From positions 62,001 to 126,000 of the forward strand of contig CBDCLY010000028.1 of assembly GCA_965218715.1 (NCBI GenBank): a stretch of 64,000 nucleotides of DNA. Direction: 5' to 3'. The notes beneath the pieces were generated by a model. That model saw only the letters and a program-made list of their open reading frames with translations, ran no database searches and was not told the origin of the DNA. The number at the start of each line of letters is the position of its first letter. Position 1 is the first letter of the stretch. This document shows, one piece after another, positions 1-9,112 of this stretch. The DNA is from CBDCLY01 sp965218715. Its GTDB lineage: Bacteria; Bacteroidota; Bacteroidia; Flavobacteriales_E; Vicingaceae. Position numbers and translations under genes: made by a program.

Positions 1-423
1 TTGTACTCTTGTATAATTTGCCCCTACAGACCATTCGTCCCAATTTTCATTTAAAAATGATAGGTTTCTTCTCGCATCAATCTCAAAACCAAGAACCTCA
101 GCCTCTTTAGAATTTCTAGGTGTAAACTGATCAGTGGCGGTTTGATCAAAAGCAACAATTTCTATAGGATTATTGAATTTCTTATAGAACCCACTTACAG
201 AAATTAACTGCCCTCCAGGAAAAAACTTTTCTACTCTTAAATCTAAATTGTTAATCTCGGTTTGTTGAACATCAAGGTTTCCGATAAAAATCCTACCTGT
301 TAATGCATCAATTATTTCTGCTCCAGACTTCTCTTTAAAAGAAGGTCTTGCTACAGTTTGAGAAAAGTTAAACCTTAAATTGGCTTCTTCCCCAAAATTA
401 TAAATCAACCTAGGTTGTTTATA
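1..423 (-). pseudogene. TonB-dependent receptor fragment, 5'-truncated, runs off the window
   Basis: The minus strand reads open for 141 codons from position 423 to the window edge. It contains NLRFNFSQTVARPSF, a barrel motif typical of the C-terminal half of Bacteroidota TonB-dependent outer-membrane receptors, followed by a region resembling F-Y-K-K-F-NNPIE. The frame is closed at its 5' side by a TAG at 424-426, there is no start codon after it, and neither other frame continues the protein into 424-510. The plug and the first part of the barrel are therefore missing. This is either a truncated remnant, a rearrangement point or an indel-rich stretch; the 3' end lies outside the window. Confidence 0.6.
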
Positions 424-545
424 CTACCTTTTACACAAATAGAATTAAAATGTAATTATTTTTTCTTTTTTAGAACAGAACCATCCGCACCTTAATAAAA
501 CCAACAATATTGAGTAATTTCGAGATTGAAAAAAAACAAGACATT

Positions 546-1046
546 ATGCTTTCAAATACTATAGAACAATTGCTACAAGACCAAGTTGAAAAAGAAGCCT
601 CCTCTTCTCAGACTTATTTAGCAATGGCCGTATGGGCAGACATAAAAGGCTACAATGGAGCTGCCCAATTTCTATACGCTCACTCTGATGAAGAGAGAGA
701 ACACATGTTAAAATTAGTCAAGTTCATCAATGAAAGAGGGTCTCATGCAAGTGTACCCTCCTTGTCTGCACCACAAAAGGACTTCAATAGTTTAAAGGAA
801 GTTTTTGAAAAAATCTTAGAACATGAAATCTTGGTAACGGCCTCCATCAACAACATCATTACAGCCTGTTTAAAGGAAAATGATCACACTACCAACAACT
901 TTATGCAGTGGTACATTTCTGAACAAATGGAAGAAGAACAATTGGCTAGATCTATCATCGATAAATTAGAAATGATAGGAAGCGACACTTCAAGTCTTTA
1001 CCTTTTTGATAGAGAGTTAGAATCAAGCGATCCTCATGCCAATTAA
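546..1046 (+). CDS. ftnA: Ferritin (iron storage, non-heme)
   Basis: This 166-aa protein is a bacterial ferritin that oxidises Fe(II) and stores the mineral in a 24-subunit shell in the cytoplasm. It has the four-helix carboxylate ligands in order: EKEASSSQTYLAM near residue 14 (Glu plus the conserved Tyr), DEEREHMLKL near 47 (E..H pair), HEILVTASIN near 91 and EEEQLARSI near 124. Length is normal for the family. I chose the ATG at 546 because the family starts right before the first helix; an upstream in-frame TTG at 510 would add 12 unconserved residues. The next gene overlaps the stop (TAATG), so the two are probably co-translated. Confidence 0.9.
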   Translation: MLSNTIEQLLQDQVEKEASSSQTYLAMAVWADIKGYNGAAQFLYAHSDEEREHMLKLVKFINERGSHASVPSLSAPQKDFNSLKEVFEKILEHEILVTASINNIITACLKENDHTTNNFMQWYISEQMEEEQLARSIIDKLEMIGSDTSSLYLFDRELESSDPHAN

Positions 1047-1693
1047 TGAAATTGTCTTTTATTAAGCACATCCTTTCTTTTTTATTGTTCTTTGCTTGCC
1101 TCTTTTCCTCTTGTGAAAAAGAAGAGGACGAACCAATGGATCTGAACCTCACTAACAGCCCTCAAGATACAACTAGGACCATAGAACAACGATTCAACAT
1201 CAGCAAACCTTATTTCTATACTGGACTTTTTAATGGCAGAAGAGTAACTTATGAAACGGATGGCAACAGTTTTCCAGAATTCTTTTCTCAGCATTGGAAC
1301 AGTTCTCAAGGTGGATCTAGAGGAATAACCACGGGTTTTTTTAGTCTTTTAACCATTGACATTTACCATGAATATGGGCATTATGGAGTTCCTGATACTT
1401 CTAGCTTTTTTTACATTGGAAAATACTACACCAACAGCAATGGTTCAAACATTCCTAATGATACCTTGAGGTATACTTTACATTACGACAATCAGATTGA
1501 ATCCTATCGTTCTGATCAAATGTTAAACCTACAAGCAAAATTTAAGGTTGTTCAATTCTTGCCTCATGTGAATAGAAGTTTTATCCAACGCGATATAAGA
1601 AAAAGATTCAGGGCTGAAATTGATAGTTTATGGCTACCTGGTCTTGATTCAATTTTAATCACTGACTTTGTCATTCAATCTCCTATTGAATAA
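1046..1693 (+). CDS. Hypothetical lipoprotein
   Basis: A 215-aa protein whose first 22 residues are a signal peptide ending in a lipobox-like FSSC, followed by an acidic EKEEDEP stretch typical of surface-exported Bacteroidota lipoproteins. No family is recognised. A HEYGHYG stretch near residue 110 recalls a metal site but the surrounding sequence does not look like a zincin. The ATG overlaps the ferritin stop by one base, so it is likely translated from the same mRNA. Its stop codon directly abuts the stop of the convergent MFS gene with no spacer. Confidence 0.7.
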   Translation: MKLSFIKHILSFLLFFACLFSSCEKEEDEPMDLNLTNSPQDTTRTIEQRFNISKPYFYTGLFNGRRVTYETDGNSFPEFFSQHWNSSQGGSRGITTGFFSLLTIDIYHEYGHYGVPDTSSFFYIGKYYTNSNGSNIPNDTLRYTLHYDNQIESYRSDQMLNLQAKFKVVQFLPHVNRSFIQRDIRKRFRAEIDSLWLPGLDSILITDFVIQSPIE

Positions 1694-2860
1694 TCATTTA
1701 TACTCTTGCTCCAAGCCTTTGAGCTGGTAAACCAGACAAGCCGCCAATCCTATCAAAAGAGCTACTCCTATCCACAAAATGGGAAAACCAAAATGATCTG
1801 CAATGCCTAAACCTAGGACTGGCGCTACCATGTGACAAAGACTAAAGGCCATTCCATACAAGGCCAAATACCTTCCCCTTAAATGCTCTGGAGCCCTATT
1901 CATTATTGCTGTTGTGGTATAAGGCAACACGAAAATTTCTCCGATAGTAAAAAACACTAAACAAAGTGCACTTATGCCTTGCCAGGTATCAAAATAAAGT
2001 AAACCATAAGCTATCCCTAATAAAATACAACCGAGAGAAATCAAGGGCATGTTCTTCTTCTTTTTGAACAATTCTATAATCGGCAATTCGAAAAGGACGA
2101 TCAATAATCCATTCAAGGCCATTAAGGCCCCAATCCAATTTTCTTGGATGCTTAATTCTTGCTTAAAAAAGACCGGAACGGCATTAAAAAATTGCATAAA
2201 AACACAGGCAATGACAAACACAATCACCAAGAAATACAAGAATAAGCGGTCTTTGAAAACGTCTGCCATTCTCCCAACTTTTTCCTGCTCTTTACACTTG
2301 GCCCCTTCGCCAATGATTACTCTGTAAAAAACAATAAACATCAATATGGAAGCCAGAAAACAAGTGCTTGCATCTATCAAAAAGAGGGAGGAGTAACCCC
2401 AGTTAAATGCAATGAATCCGCCAGATGCTGGTCCGGCAGCAAAGCCGATATTTATGGCCAAACGAATTACTCCAACTGCTTTTGTTCTTTTTTCAGGCCC
2501 AGCTAAAATGGCTACTGCTGCCATGTTTGCTGGCCTGAACATGTCCATCACCATGCTCGTAAGCAACAATGCCATTCCGAATCCAAAAGGGGTTTTAAAT
2601 TGTAGAAGAAATAAAAAAGCCAAGCCACTGCCCAATAGACTAAGTACTTGAAGTCGAAATGCTCCGAGTTTATCGGTCAGTAAGCCTCCTAAATAATTTC
2701 CCAAGAAGGAACCTATTCCAAAACAGAGCAATACAGTTCCAGTGGTGCTTAATGAAAAGCCAAGCTCCTGACTTAAATACAAGGAAAGAAAGGGTAAGAC
2801 CATTGCCCCTGCTCTATTGATAAAGGTGACTATGGCCAAGTACCAAATCCTGGCATCCAA
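1694..2860 (-). CDS. MFS transporter
   Basis: A 388-aa inner-membrane protein of about 11-12 hydrophobic helices. The loop after helix 2 reads GGLLTDKLGAFR, the major facilitator signature G-x-x-x-D-(R/K)-x-G-R, and an ERTKAVGVIR segment follows helix 4. It resembles the multidrug/sugar-efflux type of MFS carriers, but the substrate cannot be inferred. It is convergent with the lipoprotein gene, abutting stop to stop. Confidence 0.85.
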   Translation of the reverse strand: MDARIWYLAIVTFINRAGAMVLPFLSLYLSQELGFSLSTTGTVLLCFGIGSFLGNYLGGLLTDKLGAFRLQVLSLLGSGLAFLFLLQFKTPFGFGMALLLTSMVMDMFRPANMAAVAILAGPEKRTKAVGVIRLAINIGFAAGPASGGFIAFNWGYSSLFLIDASTCFLASILMFIVFYRVIIGEGAKCKEQEKVGRMADVFKDRLFLYFLVIVFVIACVFMQFFNAVPVFFKQELSIQENWIGALMALNGLLIVLFELPIIELFKKKKNMPLISLGCILLGIAYGLLYFDTWQGISALCLVFFTIGEIFVLPYTTTAIMNRAPEHLRGRYLALYGMAFSLCHMVAPVLGLGIADHFGFPILWIGVALLIGLAACLVYQLKGLEQEYK

Positions 2861-2919
2861 TCAGAAAACTGTCTTTGTATAAACGTATGAGAAACATGTC
2901 CAGGAATTTGGACAGAAAA

Positions 2920-4673
2920 TTAGGCTAATTCTTCTTTAAACTGCAATTCGAACAATTTTTACCGTCCGTTTTTGCTCAATAATACTTTCATGAGAGCCCT
3001 GCTCAATAATTTCACCAGCCTCCAAAACAATGAGCGATCTGCTTTGCGAATGGTGGAAAGTCGGTGTGCAATTACTATTGAAGTTCTTCCCTCCGTCAGC
3101 ACATCTGTCGCCTTTTGTATCATCAATTCAGATTCTGTATCGATGGAAGAAGTGCTTCGTCCAAAATCAATATGCTTGGTTGATGCACATAGGCACGAAT
3201 AAAGGCAATGAGTTGTCTTTGTCCGAGGGGACAGCATCCACCCCTTTCTTCACATCAAAATGATAGCCCCCAGGCAATGCTGCAATAAAATCATGAGCGC
3301 CAACTTGCTTAGCTGCATCAATGACTTGCTCTTCAGTAATGGCTGTATTGTGCAGGGTAATGTTGTTATAAATGCTATCGGAAAAAAGAAAAACATCCTG
3401 AAGCACCACCGCCATATTGGTTCTAAGATTATCCAAATCATAATCTCTAATGTTCACCTCATCAATGAAAATATTTCCTTTTTGATGTTCGTAGAACCTT
3501 CCCAATAAATTATTGGTTGAAGTCTTCCCAGAACCAGTTGCTCCAACAAAAGCGATGGTTTCTCCTGCATTGGCTTCAAAACTGATGTTATTCAAAACAT
3601 AGTTATTATCCAAATAGGCAAAAGAAACCTGATCAAAACGAATGGCTCCATTTAGTTTCTCTCTTTTCAAACCTCCTTGATCCTCAATATTAGACTCTGT
3701 ATCCAAAACTTTGAACACCCGCTCTGAACTTACCATACCCATTTGTAAAGTGTTGAAGCGGTCTGCTAACTGTCGAATGGGCCGGTACAACATGTAGATG
3801 TACAAGATAAAAAGCCACTAAATTTCCCAAACTGGTATAGCCTTTCAAGACTCCTTTGGTTCCCCACCAAACCAAAAGTCCGAGTGAGGAGGCCGACAAC
3901 ATTTCTACCACTGGAAAAAAGATGGAATAGGCCCAAACTGTTTGGATGTGTGCATTCCTGTGCAGTTTATTCATTTCTTTAAACTTGGCCAATTCTACCT
4001 CTTCGCGATTGAAGATTTGAATGATTTTCATCCCAGTTACTCTTTCTTGAACAAATGCATTCAATCTGGCCACTTGTGTTCTTACTTCTTGAAAAGCTTT
4101 TTTGATTACGCGTTTAAAAATGGCCGTTGCAAAAATCAATATTGGAATTGGAATTAGACTGATCAGGGTCAATCGCCAATCGGTGTAAAGCATCACCAAG
4201 ATGACTGCTATCAATTTTAGGATATCTCCAAAAATGACCAATATGCCCTGTGAGAAAATGTTGGCAATGGTTTCAATGTCACTCACCGTTCTTGTGACCA
4301 AAGTTCCGATGGGAGTTCGATCGAAATAAGCCAGACGAAATGATAATACATGCTTGTACAATTGCAAGCGAATGTCTTTGATGATGGTTTGTCCCAACCA
4401 ATTGGCCAAATAGGTTTGATAAAACTGTACGATGGCTTCCAAGATTAAAACAGCAATCAGGTAGACGACCATCATTGCTAGTCCTTGTCGGTCACCAGCT
4501 GCCACTTCCACATCTATGGCTTGCTGAACCAACCAAGGTCTCAATGGACCTAAAACCGCCAGAATAACAACAAGAAAACCAGTAAAGTAAAAAGTTTTGT
4601 TATAGGGTTTCACATAGTTGAGCACCCGTTTAAACAATGCTGTATCCCATGCTTTTCCACTAACTTCACTCAT
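2920..4673 (-). pseudogene. ABC transporter, fused permease/ATPase (exporter type), broken by several indels
   Basis: Read across frames this is one MsbA/YheH-like half-transporter of about 585 residues. The N-terminal 290 residues carry the six-helix exporter domain (FDRTPIGTLVTR, FVQERVTGM), then the ATPase has Walker A GATGSGKTS, Q-loop VLQDVFLF, LILDEA and the H-loop IVIAHRLSTIRKADR, ending in LFELQFKEELA. The frame is lost at about 3812 (extra T in a T run), 3255 (missing A), 3150 (GAAGCACTT for expected GAAGCAACTT), 3030 and 2955. At least five single-base indels within 900 bp means either a decayed gene or poor base calling; protein similarity stays high between them, which favours sequence error. 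Confidence 0.75.
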
Positions 4674-4686
4674 GGGGCAAATTTAT

Positions 4687-5433
4687 TTAAATAAAGCCTT
4701 CGGAAGGGTAGCTCACCTCAACTAAAAAAAGACCATTTGCCGCAACTGATTGTCCGGCCGCCGAGCGATTTTTAGCAGCAATCAATTCTTTGATACTATC
4801 TACAGAACGTTTTCCTTCACCCACTTCTATCAACGTACCCACTATGGCTCTTACCATGTTTCTTAGAAAACGATTCGCCTTGATTTCGAAGCACCAATGT
4901 TGATCCACTTTTTTCCAAACCGCTTTTTCAACAGTGCAATCATTGGTATAGGTCTGTGTGTTGGATTTGCTGAAGCAGGAAAAGTCATAAGAACCTAGAA
5001 GCAACTCTGCAGCAGCATTCATCTGTTCAAAGTCCAACTGAAAAGGATGATAATAAACATACTGTCTATTGATGGCCATTGGGCGATCACTTAAATGATA
5101 ATGATAAGTACGATGCGTGGCGTCAAAACGTGCGTGAAATTCAGGTTGTACTTTATCTATTCGGTGAATCTTTATGTCGGCAGGCAACATGGAATTCAAG
5201 CGCTTAATTTGTGTATCCGGACTTAAACTTTTGTCCAAATCGATATGAACAACCATTCCTTTAGCATGCACTCCTGTATCGGTTCTTCCGGCAGCAACAA
5301 TTTCTATTGGAGATTGAAACGCCTGCTCTAACGTTTTGGTAAATGCCTCTTCAACAGTAGGCGCATTGGGTTGTTTTTGCCAACCGTGGTAGGCGCTTCC
5401 ATCAAATTCAAGCTGAATAAAATAGCGTTGCAT
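4687..5433 (-). CDS. truA: tRNA pseudouridine(38-40) synthase TruA
   Basis: A 248-aa TruA, which isomerises uridines 38-40 in the anticodon arm of tRNAs. The N-terminus YFIQLEFDGSAYHGWQKQP and the catalytic AGRTDTGVHAKG loop (Asp near residue 52) are diagnostic, as is the NRFLRNMVRAIVGTL motif near 200. The ATG at 5433 sits 2 bp after the stop of the upstream flavin reductase gene and matches the family start; an earlier ATG at 5484 would overlap that gene and add 17 unconserved residues. It lies just upstream of the ABC transporter gene with the same orientation. Confidence 0.93.
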   Translation of the reverse strand: MQRYFIQLEFDGSAYHGWQKQPNAPTVEEAFTKTLEQAFQSPIEIVAAGRTDTGVHAKGMVVHIDLDKSLSPDTQIKRLNSMLPADIKIHRIDKVQPEFHARFDATHRTYHYHLSDRPMAINRQYVYYHPFQLDFEQMNAAAELLLGSYDFSCFSKSNTQTYTNDCTVEKAVWKKVDQHWCFEIKANRFLRNMVRAIVGTLIEVGEGKRSVDSIKELIAAKNRSAAGQSVAANGLFLVEVSYPSEGFI

Positions 5434-5435
5434 GC

Positions 5436-5999
5436 TTAAAATTGAAGGAAATTTTTGATTTGTTGATCCATTTGCTTTTTGCAAAGACTGTCGATGAGCT
5501 CCGCATTTTCCAATAGTCCATCTATTCGTGGAATGGCCAATTTCTTAGGCATCACATTTACATTGATGTAATTCAAAACATCAGCAAAATGATCCATTCC
5601 TCTAAGGTTGCCTGCATGACCTGCAGATATGCCTATCAAAGCTGCTTTTTTACCAGAAAACAATTTTGGAGCAATACCATCAATCAACAGTTTTAATACC
5701 CCTGGATAACTGCCATTGTATTCTGGAATAACGAATAAGAATTTATCGCATTTGGCTACTTTTTCTTCACCCAATTGATAAAAAGGCGAATTGTCTCCAG
5801 AGTAGATGGAGTTAAGATCTATCTTGCTTGGCAAGTGGTCTAGCGCTAAATACTGAACCTCCTCCCCCATTTCTTGAACAACTTGTTCACAATACTTAGA
5901 AAAAATTGCGGTTAGATTCTCTTCGCGGTTACTTGCAGACACGATACAAAGCATAGGCCTATTAACAAAATTTTGTTTAAAAATATTCGGCGAATCCAT
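5436..5999 (-). CDS. NAD(P)H-dependent FMN reductase family protein
   Basis: About 187 residues with a flavodoxin-like fold. SASNREENLT near residue 20 is the phosphate-binding loop, FVIPEYNGSYPGVLKLLIDG near 90 is the typical P-E-Y-N-G-S flavin loop, and GISAGHAGNLRGMDH near 130 matches the family. It probably reduces FMN, azo compounds or quinones with NAD(P)H in the cytoplasm. I chose the ATG at 5999 because a TATTATTG element lies about 15 bp upstream; the alternative ATG at 5954 begins right at the core strand. It is divergent from the hydrolase at 6091 and 2 bp from truA. Confidence 0.8.
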   Translation of the reverse strand: MDSPNIFKQNFVNRPMLCIVSASNREENLTAIFSKYCEQVVQEMGEEVQYLALDHLPSKIDLNSIYSGDNSPFYQLGEEKVAKCDKFLFVIPEYNGSYPGVLKLLIDGIAPKLFSGKKAALIGISAGHAGNLRGMDHFADVLNYINVNVMPKKLAIPRIDGLLENAELIDSLCKKQMDQQIKNFLQF

Positions 6000-6090
6000 T
6001 TTCTCTAGGTAGCAATAATAGGTACTTTTAACAAAAGCGATTAGCCAAAACTTGCCGCAAAGAAACTCAATTAATTTTACTCTCTTCAGC

Positions 6091-6771
6091 ATGGAAATCA
6101 CATATTACGGTCATTCTTGTTTCGGCATAGAAACCAATGATGTGCACCTTCTTTTCGATCCTTTTATTCGACCGAATGAATTGGCAAAAAAAGTTGATTT
6201 CAAAAACATAAAAGCCGATTTTATTTTCATTAGCCATGCACATGAAGACCATGTTGCAGATGCTATGGATTTGGCCAAACTATGCAATGCTTGTATAGTT
6301 TCGAATTATGAGATCGTGATGCATTATGCATCCAAAGGCATAGAAAATGGGCATCCAATGAACCTTGGAGGTGCTTGGAATTTCGATTTTGGCAGTGTTC
6401 GATCTGTTCAAGCTGTTCACTCCTCTGGTTTTGCAGACGGAACTTATGGTGGAAATCCAGGCGGTTTTATCTTAGAATTGGAAGGCAAAAGCATTTATTA
6501 TGCTGGTGACACCGCTTTGCATTATGACATGAAGATGATTGCTGAAAGGTGGAAACCAGATTTGGCTTTTTTACCCATTGGAGATAATTTCACCATGGGC
6601 ATAGAGGATGCAAATATGGCCGCTTCTTACATCAATTGTGATCAAATAATAGGTATGCATTATGATACATTTCCCTATATCGTAATCGACCATCAAAAAG
6701 CAAAAGATACTTTTGCAGCATCTGGGAAGAATTTAACATTAATGGACATTGGTAGTACCAATAAATTTTAG
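6091..6771 (+). CDS. Metal-dependent hydrolase, metallo-beta-lactamase fold (UPF0173 type)
   Basis: A 226-aa cytosolic MBL-fold hydrolase. It starts MEITYYGHSCFGIET, has the zinc-binding SHAHEDHVAD near residue 50, an AVHSSG near 108, a YYAGDTALH near 142 and a final IGMHYDTFP near 188, in the order seen in UPF0173/YtkL proteins. The substrate is not known for this family. The ATG at 6091 is used because upstream in-frame codons lie in the divergent promoter region. It is followed 5 bp later by parA. Confidence 0.85.
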   Translation: MEITYYGHSCFGIETNDVHLLFDPFIRPNELAKKVDFKNIKADFIFISHAHEDHVADAMDLAKLCNACIVSNYEIVMHYASKGIENGHPMNLGGAWNFDFGSVRSVQAVHSSGFADGTYGGNPGGFILELEGKSIYYAGDTALHYDMKMIAERWKPDLAFLPIGDNFTMGIEDANMAASYINCDQIIGMHYDTFPYIVIDHQKAKDTFAASGKNLTLMDIGSTNKF

Positions 6772-6776
6772 AGATA

Positions 6777-7586
6777 ATGGGTAAAATTATATCAGTTGCA
6801 AATCAAAAAGGTGGAGTTGGAAAAACAACAACTTCCATCAACTTAGCCGCTGCCTTGGGCGTTTTAGAACGTAAGGTATTGTTGGTAGATGCAGATCCGC
6901 AAGCAAATGCTACATCAGGAGTTGGAATCGATCCAAGAAATGTGAAGACCAGCATTTACGAATGCATCATCAACGACATTTCTCCTAGAGACATCATTTT
7001 GGAGACCAATTCTCCAAACCTTGACCTTCTTCCTGCACACATTGATTTAGTTGGTGCTGAAATTGAAATGATCAATTTGCCTGCAAGAGAGAAAATGATG
7101 CGCGTGGCTTTGAATAAAATTCGCGACGATTATGACTTCATCATTATCGATTGCTCCCCTTCTCTTGGTCTAATCACCTTAAATTCTCTTACCGCATCTG
7201 ACTCTGTAATTGTACCTGTTCAATGTGAATATTTTGCACTTGAAGGTTTAGGGAAATTGCTCAATACCATTAAGATTGTGCAATCTAGATTAAATCCTGC
7301 TTTAAGTATCGAAGGTCTACTATTAACGATGTACGATATCCGTTTACGATTATCCAATCAGGTGGTTGAAGAAGTAAAAACGCATTTCCAACAAATGGTT
7401 TTTGATACTTTAATTCAAAGAAATACTCGATTGGGCGAAGCTCCTAGTCATGGCGAAACCATCATCATGCATGATGCTAGCTGCAAAGGAGCAATTAATT
7501 ATCTTAATTTAGCTAGAGAGATTTTACAGAAGAATGAAATGACTCAAATTGCTGAGTCTGAAAAAACGATAGAGGTAGAAGAATGA
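6777..7586 (+). CDS. parA: Chromosome partitioning ATPase ParA (Soj)
   Basis: A 269-aa ParA/Soj ATPase that binds DNA and moves ParB-parS complexes during chromosome segregation. It has the deviant Walker A motif NQKGGVGKTTTSIN near residue 8, the VDADPQANAT switch near 40 and the FIIIDCSPSLGLIT Walker B near 120. Its stop overlaps the parB start (ATGA), the usual chromosomal parAB arrangement. A short acidic C-terminal tail EKTIEVEE is present. Confidence 0.95.
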   Translation: MGKIISVANQKGGVGKTTTSINLAAALGVLERKVLLVDADPQANATSGVGIDPRNVKTSIYECIINDISPRDIILETNSPNLDLLPAHIDLVGAEIEMINLPAREKMMRVALNKIRDDYDFIIIDCSPSLGLITLNSLTASDSVIVPVQCEYFALEGLGKLLNTIKIVQSRLNPALSIEGLLLTMYDIRLRLSNQVVEEVKTHFQQMVFDTLIQRNTRLGEAPSHGETIIMHDASCKGAINYLNLAREILQKNEMTQIAESEKTIEVEE

Positions 7587-8479
7587 CAAAAAAACCTGCT
7601 TTAGGTAGAGGATTAAGTGCCCTTTTAGAAAACGACATTACAGATGTTACCAATAACAATGCTGAAGCAACTGGTGTTGATTCAGCAAAAACGCTGGGTT
7701 CCATATCTGAAGTTTCCATCGCTAGCATCGTTGCCAATCCCTTTCAGCCAAGAACAAAGTTTGAAGAAACTGCTCTCAATGAGTTGGCACAATCCATATT
7801 AGAATTGGGAATTATCCAACCGCTTACGGTTCGTAAAATGGGTTATGATCAATTCCAATTGATTTCTGGTGAACGAAGATTTAGAGCTTCCCAAATTGCC
7901 GGCTTAAGCAGTGTGCCTGTTTACATTCGAGTGGCAAATGACCAAAGCATGCTAGAAATGGCATTGGTAGAAAACATTCAAAGAAGCGAATTGGATGCCA
8001 TCGAAATTGCTTTGTCCTACGAACGTCTAATTGAAGAATGCAAACTCAGTCAAGAAGAATTGAGCCAACGTGTTGGAAAAAAACGAAGTACGGTAAGTAA
8101 TTATTTGCGTTTACTCAAGCTTCCTCCAGCCATACAAAATGCGATTCGAGCAAAAGACATCAGCATGGGTCATGCTAGAGCTTTGATCAATTTGTCGAGC
8201 GAATCTGAGCAGCTGGCAGCTTTAGAACAGGTGCTTTCAGAAAAACTTTCTGTAAGAAGAACCGAGGACTTGGCAAAAAGCAAAAAGGAAACAAATTCTC
8301 CTCATCCTTCTGCGATAATGCCATTGAGTTTAAATGACAAGAAATTGAAAGATGATTTAGCTTCATTTTTTAACACCAAAGTGAAACTGCAAAGAAAATC
8401 GATTGATGAAGGAAGAATAGTTATTCCATTCAAATCAGATGAAGAATTGGAGTACATCAAACAACTCCTCGATCTTTAA
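7583..8479 (+). CDS. parB: Chromosome partitioning protein ParB (Spo0J)
   Basis: A 298-aa ParB that binds parS sites and spreads as a CTP-dependent clamp. It starts with the basic KKPALGRGLSALL tail, has the NPFQPR strand near residue 52, the CTP-binding GERRFRAS box near 92, VENIQRSELDAIE near 130 and the HTH VGKKRSTVSNYLRLL near 165, ending with a dimerisation domain. It overlaps parA by 4 bp. I saw no obvious parS palindrome in the immediate 6.7-9.1 kb neighbourhood, though I could not scan exhaustively. Confidence 0.95.
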   Translation: MTKKPALGRGLSALLENDITDVTNNNAEATGVDSAKTLGSISEVSIASIVANPFQPRTKFEETALNELAQSILELGIIQPLTVRKMGYDQFQLISGERRFRASQIAGLSSVPVYIRVANDQSMLEMALVENIQRSELDAIEIALSYERLIEECKLSQEELSQRVGKKRSTVSNYLRLLKLPPAIQNAIRAKDISMGHARALINLSSESEQLAALEQVLSEKLSVRRTEDLAKSKKETNSPHPSAIMPLSLNDKKLKDDLASFFNTKVKLQRKSIDEGRIVIPFKSDEELEYIKQLLDL

Positions 8480-8484
8480 AGGAT

Positions 8485-9060
8485 ATGGCTCGTTTCATAG
8501 CCCTATTTAGCATCCTCTTATTGTTTCAGACTGCTGATTGTCAGTCGGACACCACTTTTGTTAAAGATAGCCTTCAAACACATTCTCCTGTTAAAGCCAC
8601 CTTTATGTCGATGGCGGTTCCGGGGCTCGGACAAGCATACAACAGAAAATATTGGAAAATCCCTGTGGTTTATGTTCTCATTGGAACACCACTCTATTTT
8701 GCTTTAGATCAAAGGAATCAATTTGAAGGATTTAAGTCGGCCTACGCCAGCAGAGTTGATGATGACCCAACTACTGTAGATGACAAATACCAAAATGTTT
8801 ATACCAACGATAATCTTTTGAACTTGATTGATTATCACAGAAAGAATCGTGATTTATTGTTTGTCCTAACAGGAGTAGCCTATGCCCTTAATGTCTTAGA
8901 CGCTGCAGTAGATGCGCATCTATTTTACTTTGAGGTAAATGATGATTTATCAGGGCATCTTCGTCCCAATTTGCAATATTCTCCCTATTACAATGGCTTT
9001 GTTCCTTCTCTTCAATTGAGCCTTAGAATTGGTAAAAAAACCAATCATCATCAGTATTAA
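8485..9060 (+). CDS. DUF5683 domain-containing protein
   Basis: A 191-aa exported or membrane protein. A signal peptide (residues 1-19, ending in DCQ) is followed by the DUF5683 core: SMAVPGLGQAYNRKYWKIP near 43, a hydrophobic helix, then YHRKNRDLLFV and LNVLDAAVDAHLF. It starts 5 bp after parB. The parAB-DUF5683-dapB-lepB order is a conserved neighbourhood in many Bacteroidota, which supports the assignment. The molecular function is unknown. Confidence 0.82.
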   Translation: MARFIALFSILLLFQTADCQSDTTFVKDSLQTHSPVKATFMSMAVPGLGQAYNRKYWKIPVVYVLIGTPLYFALDQRNQFEGFKSAYASRVDDDPTTVDDKYQNVYTNDNLLNLIDYHRKNRDLLFVLTGVAYALNVLDAAVDAHLFYFEVNDDLSGHLRPNLQYSPYYNGFVPSLQLSLRIGKKTNHHQY

Positions 9061-9100
9061 GGTCTCCACATAAAAAAAGTAAAACAAACATTTTGGAGTG

Positions 9101-9108
9101 TATCTTTG
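9101..9108 (+). promoter_or_regulatory. Promoter -7 element of dapB
   Basis: TATCTTTG, a perfect match to the Bacteroidota -7 consensus TAnnTTTG, lies 4 bp upstream of the dapB ATG. It implies a very short leader and supports the start at 9113 rather than an in-frame TTG at 9098. Confidence 0.6.
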
Positions 9109-9112
9109 CCGC

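Noticed and set aside
6777..9060. A parS site or replication origin next to parAB
   Set aside because: No TGTTNCACGTGNAACA-like palindrome was seen, and no dnaA or other origin markers are in the window.
9091..9095. TTTTG as the -33 box of dapB
   Set aside because: It is only about 6 bp from the -7 element, whereas about 19 bp is expected.
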